Shown: positions 10,274 to 21,721, counted from the first letter of the stretch. The stretch is DNA of 64,000 nucleotides from Oryzias latipes (GCF_002234675.1 NC_019876.2:19935999-19999998), one strand, 5' to 3'. The notes: generated by a model not told the origin, from the sequence alone. Made by a program: numbers and translations.

Positions 10274-12340
10274 GGGGTGGGGGGCTTGGTCGTCGCTGCT
10301 CCTTGCCCTTCTGCCGTGGTTTGGGGTGGGGGTCGGGGCTTCCGGTGCCTGGCGGGGGCGGTGGGGGGCTCCGTTGGTCGGGGGGTCGGGTCCGGTGCCT
10401 GGGTGGGGCGGGCTGGGGCGCTGCGTGGTCCTCTGGGCTTGGGTGTGGGGGTGCGTGGTGGGGGGGTGGGGTGGTGGTCTGGCTTGGCTTGGGGGGGTGG
10501 TCCCTTTGCCTGTGCTGGGGGGGGTTGGCGGGGGGCCCTGCTCGGGTGGGGGGGGCCCAGCGGCGCCGGATGGGCTGCCCATCTGCACCTGGGGCTGGGA
10601 TCGGCCCTTCCCTGGCTCTGGGGCGGGACGGGACAACCCTCTCGGGGCCCCCGGTCGCTCTGGGTGTCACCCGCTTCGGCTGCGGGGTCTGGGGTGGGGT
10701 GGGGTGGGGGGCTTGTCGGCCCTGTCCTGTGGGGGGGCGTTCTGGGGGGGAGGGGGGGCCCATTATTAGTACGGGTCGGGGGGGCTAGCGGGTCGGGGTC
10801 TCCGCTGAGGCAATCAGTGGTTGCCTCGGCCGGTTGGCCTCCTCGGTCCCGTCGAGGCCTGACCAGAGCTCTTCTAGGGCCGGCGTCTGGGGGTGGGGGC
10901 CTGGGCTTGCTCCGGGGGGGGGCGACGCTTTCTGGCTCCTCTCTCTCTGTGTGGGGTGGGTGGTGCCGGGCTGGGGTGTCGGCGCCTCCGGGGGTGGGCC
11001 CCTGGGCTGGGTGGCCCTGGCCCCTTTGCTGGGGGTGGGCTGGGGGACGGCTGTTTGACCACCGGGGGACAGTCTACCAGCTGTCCCCAACTTACCCCCT
11101 TCCTTATATAACCTCATATTAGGGTGAGGGGGTGGGGGGTCTAGCCTGCGATGCGCCTTGGGGGGGGGCTACTTGGGAGTGGCCCCCCTCCTATGGTTGC
11201 CGTATGGAGTGGGCCCCCCCTCTTTCGGTTTTATTTGCACCTTAGACATGTAGGGTCCTTGGTAGGGGGGGTGCTTGGACATCACTGCAAGCAAGCAGCA
11301 GATGTCCTCCTGGCACCCTACCCGCCAATTTTAACCGCACCTTAGACATTTAGGGCCCCTTGGTGTGGAGGGTGAGGGGACATCACTGTGAGTAATCAGG
11401 AGATGTCCCCTTAGTGCCCTACTCGCCAATTTTAACTGCACCCCCCTTAGTACACACACCCCTCCCCCTTCAATATATACATTCAAACATAAACACACAC
11501 ACATGCACACAAACACCCTCTCAAACACCCATACACGCACACACATTTTACAAGGAAGGTGGGACCTGGGTCCATCTGTCCCCTACCCCTTCCCTGGTGG
11601 GGGGTGCGGGCCCCTTGGCGATGGCGGCCGTGTCCCTTGGGTGCCGGCTCCCTGGGCCCGGCGGTGCTCTCTCCGCACGGTGGGGGGGTTCATATTACAC
11701 CTGAGCCGGGGGTGTTCGTGTCCCTGGGGGGTGGGTCCTGGTCCTTGCCCCTGGGCGCTGGGCCCCGCCAAACTTCCAACATGGCCGAGCCTGGTCGGGC
11801 CATATTTATAACATCCCTTGTGGGCCGCCCTTTTTTCCCCGGGGTTCCCCCCTCCTGGGCGGGGGCGGCGGGCCCCTGCCTTGCTCCTACTTGGACCAAC
11901 CGTGGGCCGGGTGGGTGGCTGCCTGGAGTGCGGAGCGGGTCTCCCTTGGGGGGTCCTGGCTCGTACCTGGGGTCGGGGCGGGGGGATGCCCGGAACTCCT
12001 GGGTGGTGGTGGGGTGCTCGTCTGGGGCTGTGGGCGTCCCTCTCCGGTGGGGCCCTGCGTTGGGCTCTTCCGGCGCGGTGGGGGGCTGCTTTCCTGGCTG
12101 GGCTGGGGCGGCGCTCTCTTTCCCTCTGCGCCTCCCTGCTCTCTGGCTCTGGGGGCCTCGCGGCGGTCCGGCTGGCCCTGGCCTGGGTGGCGGTCTTGGT
12201 CGCCCGGGGGGCGGTTGTTCCCTGCCTGTTCCCGTGTGGCGTTGGGGGAATTCCGGCTGCCGCTGCTGCTGCGGCGGGGGTATGGGTGTGGGGGTGGCTG
12301 GGCGCTCCTCCTTCTTTTCACATTCCACCATCCATTTTAG
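10274..12340 (+). repeat. G-rich L1 3' UTR body (no genuine coding)
   Basis: Extremely G-rich on the plus strand (strings such as ggtgggggggtggggtggtgg). It produces several overlapping open frames of 100-280 codons on both strands, all with low-complexity Gly/Pro/Arg composition and no recognisable domain. The same sequence recurs elsewhere in the window in both orientations as part of L1 3' ends. I treat these frames as artefacts of composition. Confidence 0.85.
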
Positions 12341-12950
12341 AAGAACATAAACACTCACCTGAGCACAGGTGTTAGCTCACCTTTGCACTAATAGTTTGCA
12401 TGATTGAATGAATGAAAGATTTCACACTAGTTGGTTTAAAGGCATAGGTATGCGTTCGTGAACACTATCTGTTTTGTGTGCATGTTGACATGTGGACATT
12501 TTTGCGGCTAGCAGGTGTGTTGATAATATTTGAGTGTGTGTGAACAGGCCCCGCCCTTTTTGTACTACATTTGAACCGTACCGTAACGATAAACAACCAG
12601 TAAACCTGTCTGCTCTATGCTGCTTCATGGTCTTACCCCCCTTCCCCTCCTATTATCACCCTCCTACCCCCCCCTCTCTCTAACGTCCCTCTCTCTTCTT
12701 CCCCTCTTTCCTTTTCCGTCCGGTCCAACACCAAAGATTTTCAAACATGATTGAAATTAATAAATTTTGGCCTCAATTACAAAAGGGGTTTATTCAGACA
12801 TACCTTTGGTTTGTCTGAAGATGAATAACCCCTCTTGTTAAAATAAAATATGTCCAACACAAGAGGCCCTCAGCTCTCATCTGTTTGCCTAGCTGTTGGA
12901 CAGGACAAGTTAAAAAAAAAAAAAAAAAAAAAAAAAAGACTGGTAATGAA

Positions 12951-13330
12951 GTCCATTGCTACGTGGGACCAAGGAGGAGATGAGAGACCTGCTGGCGAAC
13001 GACGTGGAACCTTCATGCTGGCACATACTGGGCTTGAAGAGACAAAATCGCTGTGCCACCAAAAATGCAGTCCGTGAAACGCCAGGGTGGCACGCCAGCC
13101 GAGAAGAGTGTCCCCATTTCAGCACCTGGGGACGAAGACTTGAGGGAACAAACAGACAACCAACAAGAAATCCAGCAAGAACAGCAGAGTCATCTCTCAC
13201 CTTGCGTTCCAGGGCCCATTGTGTGGTGCCCAATGCCATTGATCGTGGAATTATGGAGCCACTACCTCTGTCCACCACCTCCTCTTCCTGGTATAGAAGT
13301 GCATCTGGCTCAAGGTTTTTACTGCCACGT
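12951..13330 (-). pseudogene. Gypsy integrase N-terminal region and RNase H-integrase linker
   Basis: Minus strand. The sequence next to the L1 insertion reads across to the piece below 9813 as '(A)MDFITSLP|TTEGEP', the start of the gypsy integrase catalytic core with its first Asp. Upstream (higher coordinates) lies degraded zinc-binding-region sequence. Several frameshifts are present. Confidence 0.6.
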
Positions 13331-14324
13331 CTGTAAGACAAGGTGAACCTGAACCTACTGAAAAACAGAATTCCATCTCGCATGCCAGGAGTTGAGACTT
13401 GAGAAGTACAAGTGTACTTTAGGTTCTTGTGGTCGGTCTAAACAAGGAAGGGATGTTTAGACCCCTCCAATCAATGACGCCACTCCTCAAGAGCCAACTT
13501 CACCGCCAGTAGTTCTCTGTTCCCTATGTTGTAATTTCTCTCCGCAGGAGTGAGCTTGTGGAAGAAGTATGCGCAGGGATGGATTTTATAACTGTACGCT
13601 CTCTCTGAAAACACAGCTCCCACTCCAGAGTCAGATGCATCCATATCCACAATGAATTATTTGGAGATGTCACGCCACTGAATCCCCTAATGAAGCGCCT
13701 CTAGAAGTTGGCAAAACCCAGGAAGCATTGACGTTATTTTCTGTCAGTAGGGATAGGCTCCTACCAAACAGCTTCAACCTTTGAGTTATCCATCTGAACA
13801 GCGCCTGGAGTGACCACATGCCCAAAAAGCTTTGAGCTTTATAGAAAAGCTGGTTCTCCAGTAGGCCCTGTAAGACGGCTCTGACGTGCTGTACATTGGT
13901 AACAGGGTCTGGAGAGAAAAAAATAAATAATATCTAGATAAACAAAAACAAGCTTATTGATCATGTCTTTCAGCACATCATTGATCAGACTCTTAAAAAA
14001 CTGCAGGAGCATTTGTTAAACCAAAGTGCATGAAAAAGTACTCAAACTGTCCAGTAGGGGTGTTGAAAGCTGTCTTCCACTCATCTCCATCTGGGATGCA
14101 CACAAAATAATATGCACTACGGAGATCCAGCTTGGAGAAAATGCTAGCTCCCCTTAATAAATCCAAAGCAATGTTCAGCAGTGGGTGGGGGTAAGTTTTG
14201 CAAATAGTGATACTGTTCAAACTTCAGTAGTCTATGAAGGTCGGATGATGCCGGTCTGGAGACTCTCCTGTAGGTACTGCTCCATGACCTCCCAGTCAAG
14301 GTTAGGACAGTGGATAGATATGTC
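13330..14324 (-). pseudogene. Gypsy reverse transcriptase / RNase H remnant
   Basis: Minus-strand 13993-14220 encodes a recognisable RT segment: [54 protein letters not shown] and GLTNAPAVF. The D of KLDLRSAY is one of the RT catalytic carboxylates. The tail near 13330-13383 reads FTLSYRRGSKNLEPDALL, the end of RNase H. The YxDD box region and most of RNase H are frameshifted. It was split from upstream sequence by the hAT at 14333. Confidence 0.75.
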
Positions 14325-14332
14325 CTCTAGAT

Positions 14333-15201
14333 CAGTGTTTTTCAACCTTTTCTGAGCCACGGCACACTTTAACCTTAAAAAAAATCCCGCGGCACACCAG
14401 CATCCAAAAATTTAAAAAAAGAAGGATAAACTCATAGTCTGTATTGATCTACAGCCCCTCCTCAATATCACATGCATTTTTGAGATAATTGTTGCAGAAA
14501 AAGCAGGAAACTGCAGCTGTTTTTTTTTCTAAAAGATTCAATAAAAGTTAAGTTAGAAGATTTAAAAATAGTTTGATGTGTGTTCGTTGGTTTCAAGACG
14601 TCTAACGACAGATCTCCTTGTGCCCTGTCACTCTCACAACCCAATGCATCATGGGAGATGTAGTGCATAAAACGGCCGGAGATCGGTTTTCGGAGCTTCA
14701 TTGTTTTGTTCACTTGTTCCACGGTCTGACACCGGATTCTGTGGAAAGCTACAGCGCAAAAGACGAGCTTTAGCTGGTATTTTTGTTAGAACTGAGCGAC
14801 TTTACGAGCGAAATCGGGACAAGGAAATGAAGACTTTAACCACTTCTGATTGGTCAGACTGATGACATGTGATTAAGCCCCTCAAGAGTGATTGGTGGAG
14901 ACAGTCAAAGGGACGGGACGTTTCCCAAATACAGCCGGAGCTGCAGCTGAATCGCGGTACGGTCATTCTTATCAAAATGTCTTTAATAAAATAAAATAAA
15001 CGCAAAGAAAAAGTATTTTACGATCTTTTATATTCCTAACTCCTCAGTGTTTTATCAGGGCCTGTTTGGATGAACACAGAGCAGGAATCCTGGAGATGGG
15101 AAATGTTTTTAGATCAGTTAATGAGGGCAATTTTCCACGGCACACTTGACCATCTCCCACGGCACACTAGTGTGCCGCGGCACACTGGTTGAAAAACACT
15201 G
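14333..15201. mobile_element. Non-autonomous hAT element with 8-bp TSD CTCTAGAT
   Basis: Starts CAGTGTTTTTCAACC and ends GGTTGAAAAACACTG, a perfect 15-bp TIR typical of hAT (Charlie-like) elements. The 8-bp TSD CTCTAGAT is exact on both sides (14325-14332 and 15202-15209). The 869-bp interior has no transposase frame. Subterminal 'cacggcacac' motifs recur at both ends. A diverged relative lies at 24.5-25.7 kb. Confidence 0.9.
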
Positions 15202-15209
15202 CTCTAGAT

Positions 15210-15402
15210 GATTATGTTCCTGCGAGTCAGTGGAACAGTAATGCGGCCGATGTGGTGAAAGAAATTTTGCCTGAGTCTTACAAAACACCTCTCCAAGATC
15301 ATGATACTCAGGGGGATCCAGGTAGGTAATTCCTCTTCAGCTGTAGACAAAACCTCACGTGCTGTATCATGCCCAGCTGGGTCTGACATTGTCGGAGTGT
15401 AA
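15210..15402 (-). pseudogene. Gypsy pre-RT fragment next to the 5' LTR
   Basis: Minus-strand translation gives a short degraded segment (LSIMILERCFVRLRQNFFHH region) where the protease-RT linker would be. Its direct adjacency to the LTR shows that gag and protease are deleted from this copy. Confidence 0.45.
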
Positions 15403-15770
15403 TGTCACAGTGTATATGAATGACCTAAATGCAGGACTAGACTTTACGGTTGAGGGAAGATCCAGAGTTCTTTTAATAACAGAAAACAACACACTAGATG
15501 GGGAAAAACTCCACAAACATAACATAACTCAAACAGCATGACTCAGGTAAAGAAACCAGGACAAACAGACTGAACAAAAGCAACACTCAGACACAGAGAA
15601 TAGAAACGGACAAACTTAAATAGAGCTCAATCAATCAACCTAAAGTGCAGCCAGCTCGGCGCCACTCATTGACAGCCCCAAGAGAGGGGGCGGAGCCCTC
15701 CAAGAGAACCCACAGCCATCTTGCCGCGAGACACAGCAGGTAAAACAAAACAGAACTGAAGATTGTGACA
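15403..15770 (-). repeat. 5' LTR of the 6.7-15.8 kb gypsy element
   Basis: In element sense it runs from TGTCACAATC to CACTGTGACA; both ends carry the inverted heptamer TGTCACA/TGTGACA. It matches 6698-6991 over most of its length and keeps a block (gagagggggcggagccc region) that the other LTR has lost. Confidence 0.75.
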
Positions 15771-15993
15771 GCTACTTTATCAGGAGCCTCCTCATAACAT
15801 TTGATAGCTGGTTGCTGAATATGATGCACTATTAATATTATGGTGTGTGGGAACAACTGTCGTAAAAAATCCATATTTGGAGTAAAGAGTCCTGGTTTTT
15901 GTCTGTTAAATGCTGCTTTCTTTTATCGTGAAGTCAAATGCTCTTCTGTTTCTTCACTGGCTCTTTTCTGTAAAAAGAAACTTTACAAATACG

Positions 15994-17500
15994 CTTTCTG
16001 GCTCCTCTCTCTCTGTGTGGGGTGGGTGGTGTGGGGCCTGGGGTATCGGCGCCTCGGGGGATGGGAAATCTGGGCTGGGGGGACCTGGGCCCTCTGCTGG
16101 TGGGGGCTGGGGGACAGCTGTTTGACCCCCCGGGGGACAGTGTACCAGCTGTCCCCGACTTACCCCCTTCCTCATATAATCTCATATTAGGGTGAGGGGG
16201 TGGGGGGTTTAGCCTGCGATGCACCTTGGGGGGAGGAGCTACTTGGAAGTGGTCCCCCTTCCATGGTTGTCGTATGGAATGGGCCCCCCCCTCTCTCAGT
16301 TTTATTTGCACCTTAGACATGTAGGGCCCTTGGTGGGGGGGTGCTTGGAGATCACTGCTAGCAAGCAGCAGATGTCCTCTTAGCGCCTTACCCGCCAATT
16401 TTAACCGCACCTTAGACATTTAGGGCACCTTGGTTGGGTGAGCCTGGTCGGGCCATGTTTACAACATCTCTTGTGGACCCCCTCTTCTCCTGTGGGCCCT
16501 ACTCCTGGGCAGGGGCGGCCGGCCCCTGCCTTGCTACTTCCTGGACCCACCGTGGGCCGAGTGGGTGGCTCCCTGGAGCTCTCAGCGGGTCTTCCTAGGG
16601 GGGTCCTGGCCCGTACCTGGGGTGGGGCGGGAGGATGCCCAGACCTCCTGGGTGGTGATGAGGCGCTCGTCTGGGGCTGCAGGCACTCTTCTCGGGTGGG
16701 GCCCGGCGCTGAGCCCTTCTGGCGAGGTGGGGGGGCTGCTCTCCTGGTTGGGCCGGGGCTGCGCTCTCTGTCCCTCCAAGCCTCCCTGCTCTCTGGCTCT
16801 AGGGCCTCGGGGCGGTCCTGCTGGCCCTGGCCTGGGTGGCGGATGTGGTCACCCGGGGGGCGGTTGTTTTCTGCTCACTGCCGAGTAGCGTTGGGGGTGT
16901 TCTGGCTGCCGCACCTGCTGCGGCGGGGGTCTTGGTGTGGTGATGGCTGAGAACTCTCTCTCCTTCTTTTCACATTCCACCATCCATTTTAGAAGAACAT
17001 AAACACTCACCAGAGCACAGGTGTTAGCTCACCTTGCACAAACACTTTGCGTGATTGAATGAAATATTTCACACTAGTTGGTTTGAAGGCATAAGTGTGC
17101 GTGTGTGAACACTCTCTGTATTGTGTACATGTTGACATGTGGACATTTTTGCAGCCAACAGTTGTGTTTATAACATGTGAGTGTGTGTGTGGACAGGCCC
17201 CGCCCCTTCTAGATTTGTATTACATCTGAACCTGACCGTATTGATAAACATCCAGCAACTTGTTGCCCCTCCTTTCCTTTTCCGTCCGGTCCAACACAAA
17301 AAATCTTCAAATACGATTGAAATGAATAAAGTTTCGCCTCGATTACAAAAGGGGTTTATTCAGACATACCTTTGGTTTGTCAAAAAATTCAGAACCCCTG
17401 TTGTTAAAGTAAAATATGTCCAACACAAGAGGCCTTCAGCTCTCATCTGTTTGCCCAGCTGTTGGACAGGACAAGTTAAGAAAAGAAAAGAAAAAAAAAA
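15994..17500 (+). mobile_element. L1-type LINE 3' UTR copy, 5'-truncated (TSD 17 bp)
   Basis: Flanked by gaaactttacaaatacg at 15977-15993 and 17501-17517. The left end starts within the G-rich 3' UTR (compare 10926 onward) and the right end is an A-rich tail with interspersed G. Relative to the 9.8-12.9 kb copy there is an internal deletion near 16434. The terminal hairpin (TGTCCAACA...TGTTGGACA) is intact. No coding sequence. Confidence 0.9.
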
Positions 17501-17687
17501 GAAACTTTACAAATACGATGTTTTTTTTTTTGATAACTTTGCTAGGCATTTTTCAATTCAAGGTATTTGACAATTAATGCTTTTCAGCAACAGATATCCT
17601 TTTTCTTTCCCATATTCCTTAAAAACTACGGAGCCCGTGTCCTGACATTAAGATATAAAAATATATCTTGTTCCCACAGGTTATTAT

Positions 17688-17870
17688 GTCGTTCGCACGA
17701 AATACTATTCCGTTCCCACAAGATACTATTCCGTTAACACAAGATACTATTGCGTTCCCTCAAAATACTATTCCGTTCGCTCGAAATGATTAACTCGTGC
17801 GAACGCAATAATTATGTTGTTCGAACGCAATAATTAATCCGTTCGAACGCAATAATTATTCACGTCATAA
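17688..17870. repeat. Modular short-repeat array (gttcgcacgaaatactatt / gaacgcaataattat units)
   Basis: About five imperfect units of the form 'cgttcSYacRaaatactattc' in one orientation are followed by about three 'gttcgaacgcaataattaa' units in the opposite sense. Unit length is about 21-25 bp with drift, giving a rough palindrome of arrays. It lies inside the TIR-bounded element. Confidence 0.7.
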
Positions 17871-18670
17871 GTCATTCAGGCAGATATAATCTCTGTACAC
17901 AGGCAAAACTAAGCCGCTTTCAGCGGTAACTTCCTTGTCTCTGTGACCCATATTCGTTCAAAAAAGGAACATGAAAAACAAAAATGATCACTTTATTACT
18001 GTCTCAATGAATATAAGAAAAATATCAAAAGATTTATGATAACTAGGCTGCTTTGTCATACGATAGCTCCTGCTAGGCTACTACTAGCTCCGCCGCAGAG
18101 CTCTTTGATGTATGCCGGCATTTGGGCAACTGGCTGGTCTATTGACAGACAGCTGATATTGTAGTTTAGGGTCGAATAGGAATAATATTCAGGACTTGTC
18201 TTTTATTAACTTTAGCAGTCAGTTGCTTTACATTCGAAGGCTATAAGGATACATGCTAACTGACTAGCCGATCATTGATCCTGTTATTAATTTACGTCAT
18301 AGATTTACAGCAGATACCTTCACATTTCTGTCTGTGTGTGTCTCATTACATTGCATTGAAGACACGGAGGAAGTTTAGAGAACAGATTTATTTATTTCAA
18401 AAAGCACAAAAGCATCCATCGTATTCACGTTCATTCACATGGTGATCTGGTACGCCCTCAGTCATCTTGCTGCAAAAGCCGCTTCCTGCCGCTACTTCCG
18501 TGTCTCTGTGACCATTCAATAGGGGTAAAAATAAAAGCAAGAATGGTCGATCTGTTATTTTCTCGATGAAAATCTGAAAAATTTCATATTAAGCTGGCTG
18601 CTTCGCCTAAAGCACTTACCTTTAGCTCGTAGCATAACAACAATAGCACTACGTCACGTTTCCCAGCGTG

Positions 18671-18759
18671 CTTTGCTGCCAATCACTGGCCAATCACCGT
18701 GTCCCTGTGACCAAGGTCTAACAACAAGACCAATGATTGGCCAGTGATTGGCAGCAAAG
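18671..18759. repeat. 26-bp inverted repeat (hairpin) near the right end of the TIR element
   Basis: The arm at 18671-18696 (ctttgctgccaatcactggc + caatca) is the exact reverse complement of 18734-18759, separated by 37 bp. Confidence 0.85.
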
Positions 18760-19407
18760 ATGCCGATAATCTGTGGGAACAAGATATATTTTTATATCTT
18801 AATGTCAGGACACGGGCTCCGTAAAAAACATTGGTCTGCTTAGTAATGTGAAATGACCTTCTTTAGTAGCTTTTCTATTAATTAAACTCGCCTGGCAGAC
18901 TAATGATCACAGGTGTCTGATTTTAATGTGAGTGATCCAAAGAGCCCAGAGATTCAATATCATCCAGTATGTTGATTGAAAAAGAACAAATTTTATCTTT
19001 TTGAAACTTTAATGCAATTTGCTTAATAATGTGAAACACTCTGTAAAGAAGAAGGCCTGTCTTACAGAGTTTCTCTTGGAGAATTTTGTAAATCAATCTG
19101 CCTGTAATGTAAAGCAATTGGCAATGATCACAGAGATTATATGAAGGTGAAATCCATTTAAGAAAGGAAAGGATCATTAAAAAGTATTTTACCAAAAGTT
19201 TTGTAGGTTCTGCATCCTGATTTTATAAGTGATCAATATTCATTATGCTCATATACAGAATTTGTTTCTGTGTTTTGCCCTGATTCAGCTGAATGAACCC
19301 GAACACATTTGTGACTTAAACAATGACCTTTTCCGGATAAGCTGCAGATTTATTCCTTCCTCCCATGTTATAATTGCTTTCTTTTTATCTCGTCTCATTT
19401 TTGCCAG

Positions 19408-19557
19408 GTCGCCCTGACTAACGGGAGACCGGTTCCAGCCGTCCTGTTGGCGAATAAGTGTGACCAGCGCAGGCATGGCTTGTGTCCCAAGCTGCCCAAA
19501 CTGGAGAACTTCTCCAGGGAGTATGGATTTGTGGGCTGGTTTGAAACTTCTGCAAAG
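19408..19557 (+). CDS. rab38: Rab32/Rab38-subfamily GTPase, internal coding exon
   Basis: A 150-bp open exon between a polypyrimidine/AG acceptor (ttttgccag) and a GTAAGA donor, phase 0 at both ends, encoding 50 residues. It contains PAVLLANKCDQ, carrying the NKxD guanine-specificity motif (G4), and GFVGWFETSAK, carrying ETSAK (G5). The Phe-Val in GFVGW and the LVK in the following exon favour Rab38 over Rab32. Rab32/38 proteins act in lysosome-related organelle (melanosome) biogenesis. The exon(s) with the P-loop and switch regions are absent here and should lie left of the window, implying an intron of more than 19 kb. The insert RRHGLCPKLPKLEN between G4 and G5 is unlike my memory of mammalian Rab38, so a fish paralogue is possible. 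Confidence 0.85.
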
Positions 19558-19648
19558 GTAAGATGTGATGTCTGTTTGAGTCTTTGTATTGCTGCATTTT
19601 CTTATTATGTTTTTTTGTTTGTTTTGCGTGTTCTGCATTAGGTTTATT

Positions 19649-21659
19649 TTTTTTATTTTTTTTTCTCTTTTTACTCTTTTTACTCTTTTTAACTTGTTCT
19701 GTCCAACAGCTGAGCAAACAGATTAGAGCTGAAGGCTTTTTGTGTTGGACAGGTTTTACTATCACAAAAAGAGGTTATATAGCTTCAAGAAACTAGAGTG
19801 TAGATTTGTATAAACCCCTTTTTGTCGTATTATTTTTTATTTATTTGTTACATTTAGTGTGTGTGGGGAGGGAGAGGGGAAGAATGTGAGGGGAGGGTGG
19901 AAGAGAGTAAAAGGAAGAAAGGTGAAAAAGTGTGGGATACAAGTACTGATTTGAATAAATTATTAATTTAAGCTGTAACAATTATACCAGATCTGCTGGA
20001 AAGACGAATGTTACATCAAAGGTGAAAATCTGACACTAAGATGAGCGAGAAAAAAAAACTGTCCATCAATACACTGTAGGTAAGGAGGAGGGATGAAGCA
20101 GACAGGGAGCAGTGTGGAGTGTGCACGTGCACGTGGGGGTGGAGATACATGCATGCTGCCGACGTGAACCGTGTGTTCATAAAGGGAGCCAGATCCTACC
20201 CAGCCAGACCAGCCAGACCAGGAGAGGGGAGGAGAGCCCCCCAGGCCAGAAGCCCCCCCAGCATCCGGACCCAGGCAGCCCGGGAGGGGAGGAGGAGGGG
20301 ACCGCCCACCCCACCAGCCAGGCACAGAGAGGGCCCCCCTACAGGGGCCCCCCCAATGCCCAGAGGCACAAGCGAACCCAGTGTCCGGCCCTCAGGCCAC
20401 AAGACAGGAGCGCTTAGCCGTACCAGGCGGCAGCCATGGGGGCCACCGGGCGCCGGACACCGAGACAAAGGCCAGGGACGAAGCCAGGGCCCCCGGAACC
20501 CAAGAGCCGGCCACCACCCGACCGGCGCCCCGTCCCCGCAAGCCAGCCCAGGCCCGCGACCTTAGCAACCCAGGGATCGCCACGCACCCACAGCCACAGC
20601 CACCCCCCTAAAACCCTACGCACTACCACCCCCCCCGCCATAATATCTGACCCCCCCTCCCCAACCCTCTCAGTGCCCTCCCCTCTCTGTGATGGGGAGG
20701 GAAAGCCCCAGAGGGTCCCAGCGAGCCAGCCCCCAGGTCGGTCCTACCCATGCACTCACACACACATACTCACAATCATCTGGTTACCCTCCCTACCCCC
20801 GCCGCCAAGCAGCAACCCCCCCCCCAGCCGGCCGACCCCCAGCGCCGCATGCCCGACCCCTCCCGCAGCCGACAGGACACCCATAAGCCCGGCCGCCCTG
20901 AGAGGACCAGGCGGGTGAAGACCGGCCGCCCCCCCCCCGACCCCACCCATGTATGGAGGTGTGGGAGTGCTGTGTGTGTGCTGCAGGTAAAATAGGAGGT
21001 CACCAGTGTGGGGGGATCCACCGCTGCCAAGCCGCAAAGCCCCCCACTCCGGAGTCCCTCTGTGAGTGGTGTGTATTTGCTGTGTGTGTGCTGCTAGCAT
21101 GCAGTGTGTGTGTCTACAGAGGAAGTTAAAATTGTGGGGGGGCCAGCGAAAGGTGAGCACGGATGTTTCACCGTGCCCCCCTCCACCAGACCCTCTCCAC
21201 AAGGCCCTAGATGAATCAGAGTGTCTAATATGCAAGTAAAAAGCGGGGAGGAGGGCGGGTGCCAACGAGAACCCAGAGAGGGGCATCCCCAGTGAGCCCC
21301 GCCAGCATACCCCTCCCATCCAGATCCCGGGGCCCTATGTGCCTGTGTGCAATATTTGTTTGGGTGAGAGCGGGGAGGAGCGGGCGGATGGGCACAACCG
21401 GGGGAGAAGGCTCCCCCGAGCGACCGGCCCCCCAGCCGGCCGCGGTAGGCGCCCCCCCTCCCAGAGCGGCCGGGCAGCCAGAAACGCCAAGCCAGCCGCA
21501 GTTGGAGGCCAGAGCCTCGCGGCGCCGAGAGACAGCCAGCAAGGAAGGGTCCCGGTGCCAGAACGGGGGGGCAGGGGGTCCAGCCCCACCATTCATACCC
21601 TGGCCCCCCTAAGGACTAGCACACTGCCCCCCAGGCCCCCCCCCCCCCAAAATAAATAA

Positions 21660-21721
<62 letters not shown>

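Larger units (their letters stand above)
9814..12937 (+). mobile_element. L1-type LINE, 5'-truncated, with long GC-rich 3' UTR
   Basis: Flanked by the 13-bp TSD gactggtaatgaa (9801-9813 and 12938-12950; 15 bp if the preceding 'aa' is counted) and ends in about 23 A. It holds the last ~150 codons of ORF2, then ~2.6 kb of G-rich 3' UTR with runs of 4-8 G, then an AT-rich 3' end with a 9-bp hairpin just before the poly(A). Other copies in the window share the same 3' UTR. It was inserted by target-primed reverse transcription into the minus-strand gypsy integrase. Confidence 0.9.
6698..15770 (-). mobile_element. Ty3/gypsy chromovirus, minus strand, shattered by nested insertions
   Basis: Related LTRs lie at 15403-15770 (5' in element sense) and 6698-6991 (3'). 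Between them, in minus-strand order, are a pre-RT fragment (15210-15390), RT (about 13990-14324), RNase H (to about 13330), integrase (13060-12951 and 9813-9494) and the integrase C-terminus with chromodomain (9094-8786 and 7105-7015). Insertions at 14333-15201, 9814-12937, 9095-9493 and 7109-8782 split it, and pol reads across each when the insert and one TSD copy are removed. gag and protease are almost absent between the 5' LTR and RT, so an internal deletion preceded or accompanied decay. Stops and frameshifts are frequent. Confidence 0.85.
17627..18823. mobile_element. 1.2 kb DNA element with 53-bp perfect terminal inverted repeats
   Basis: The left end TACGGAGCCCGTGTCCTGAC continues through ...TTGTTCCCACAG and is matched exactly, over about 53 bp, by the reverse complement of the right end. 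It is flanked by a 6-bp direct repeat AAAAAC (17621-17626 and 18824-18829), so a TSD is possible though low-complexity. No transposase frame. The interior holds a modular array at 17688-17870 and a 26-bp-arm hairpin at 18671-18759. I do not recognise the superfamily. Confidence 0.75.

Noticed and set aside
10185..12375. Many long open frames (up to ~280 codons) on both strands
   Set aside because: All lie in the G-rich L1 3' UTR, overlap one another on opposite strands, have Gly/Pro/Arg low-complexity composition, no domain, and recur in every copy of the UTR. Composition artefact.
18923..19195. 90-codon minus-strand frame (…YNLCDHCQLLYITGRLIYKI…)
   Set aside because: No recognisable domain and no splice context; kept out of the feature list. 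It could be a relic of an unknown element.
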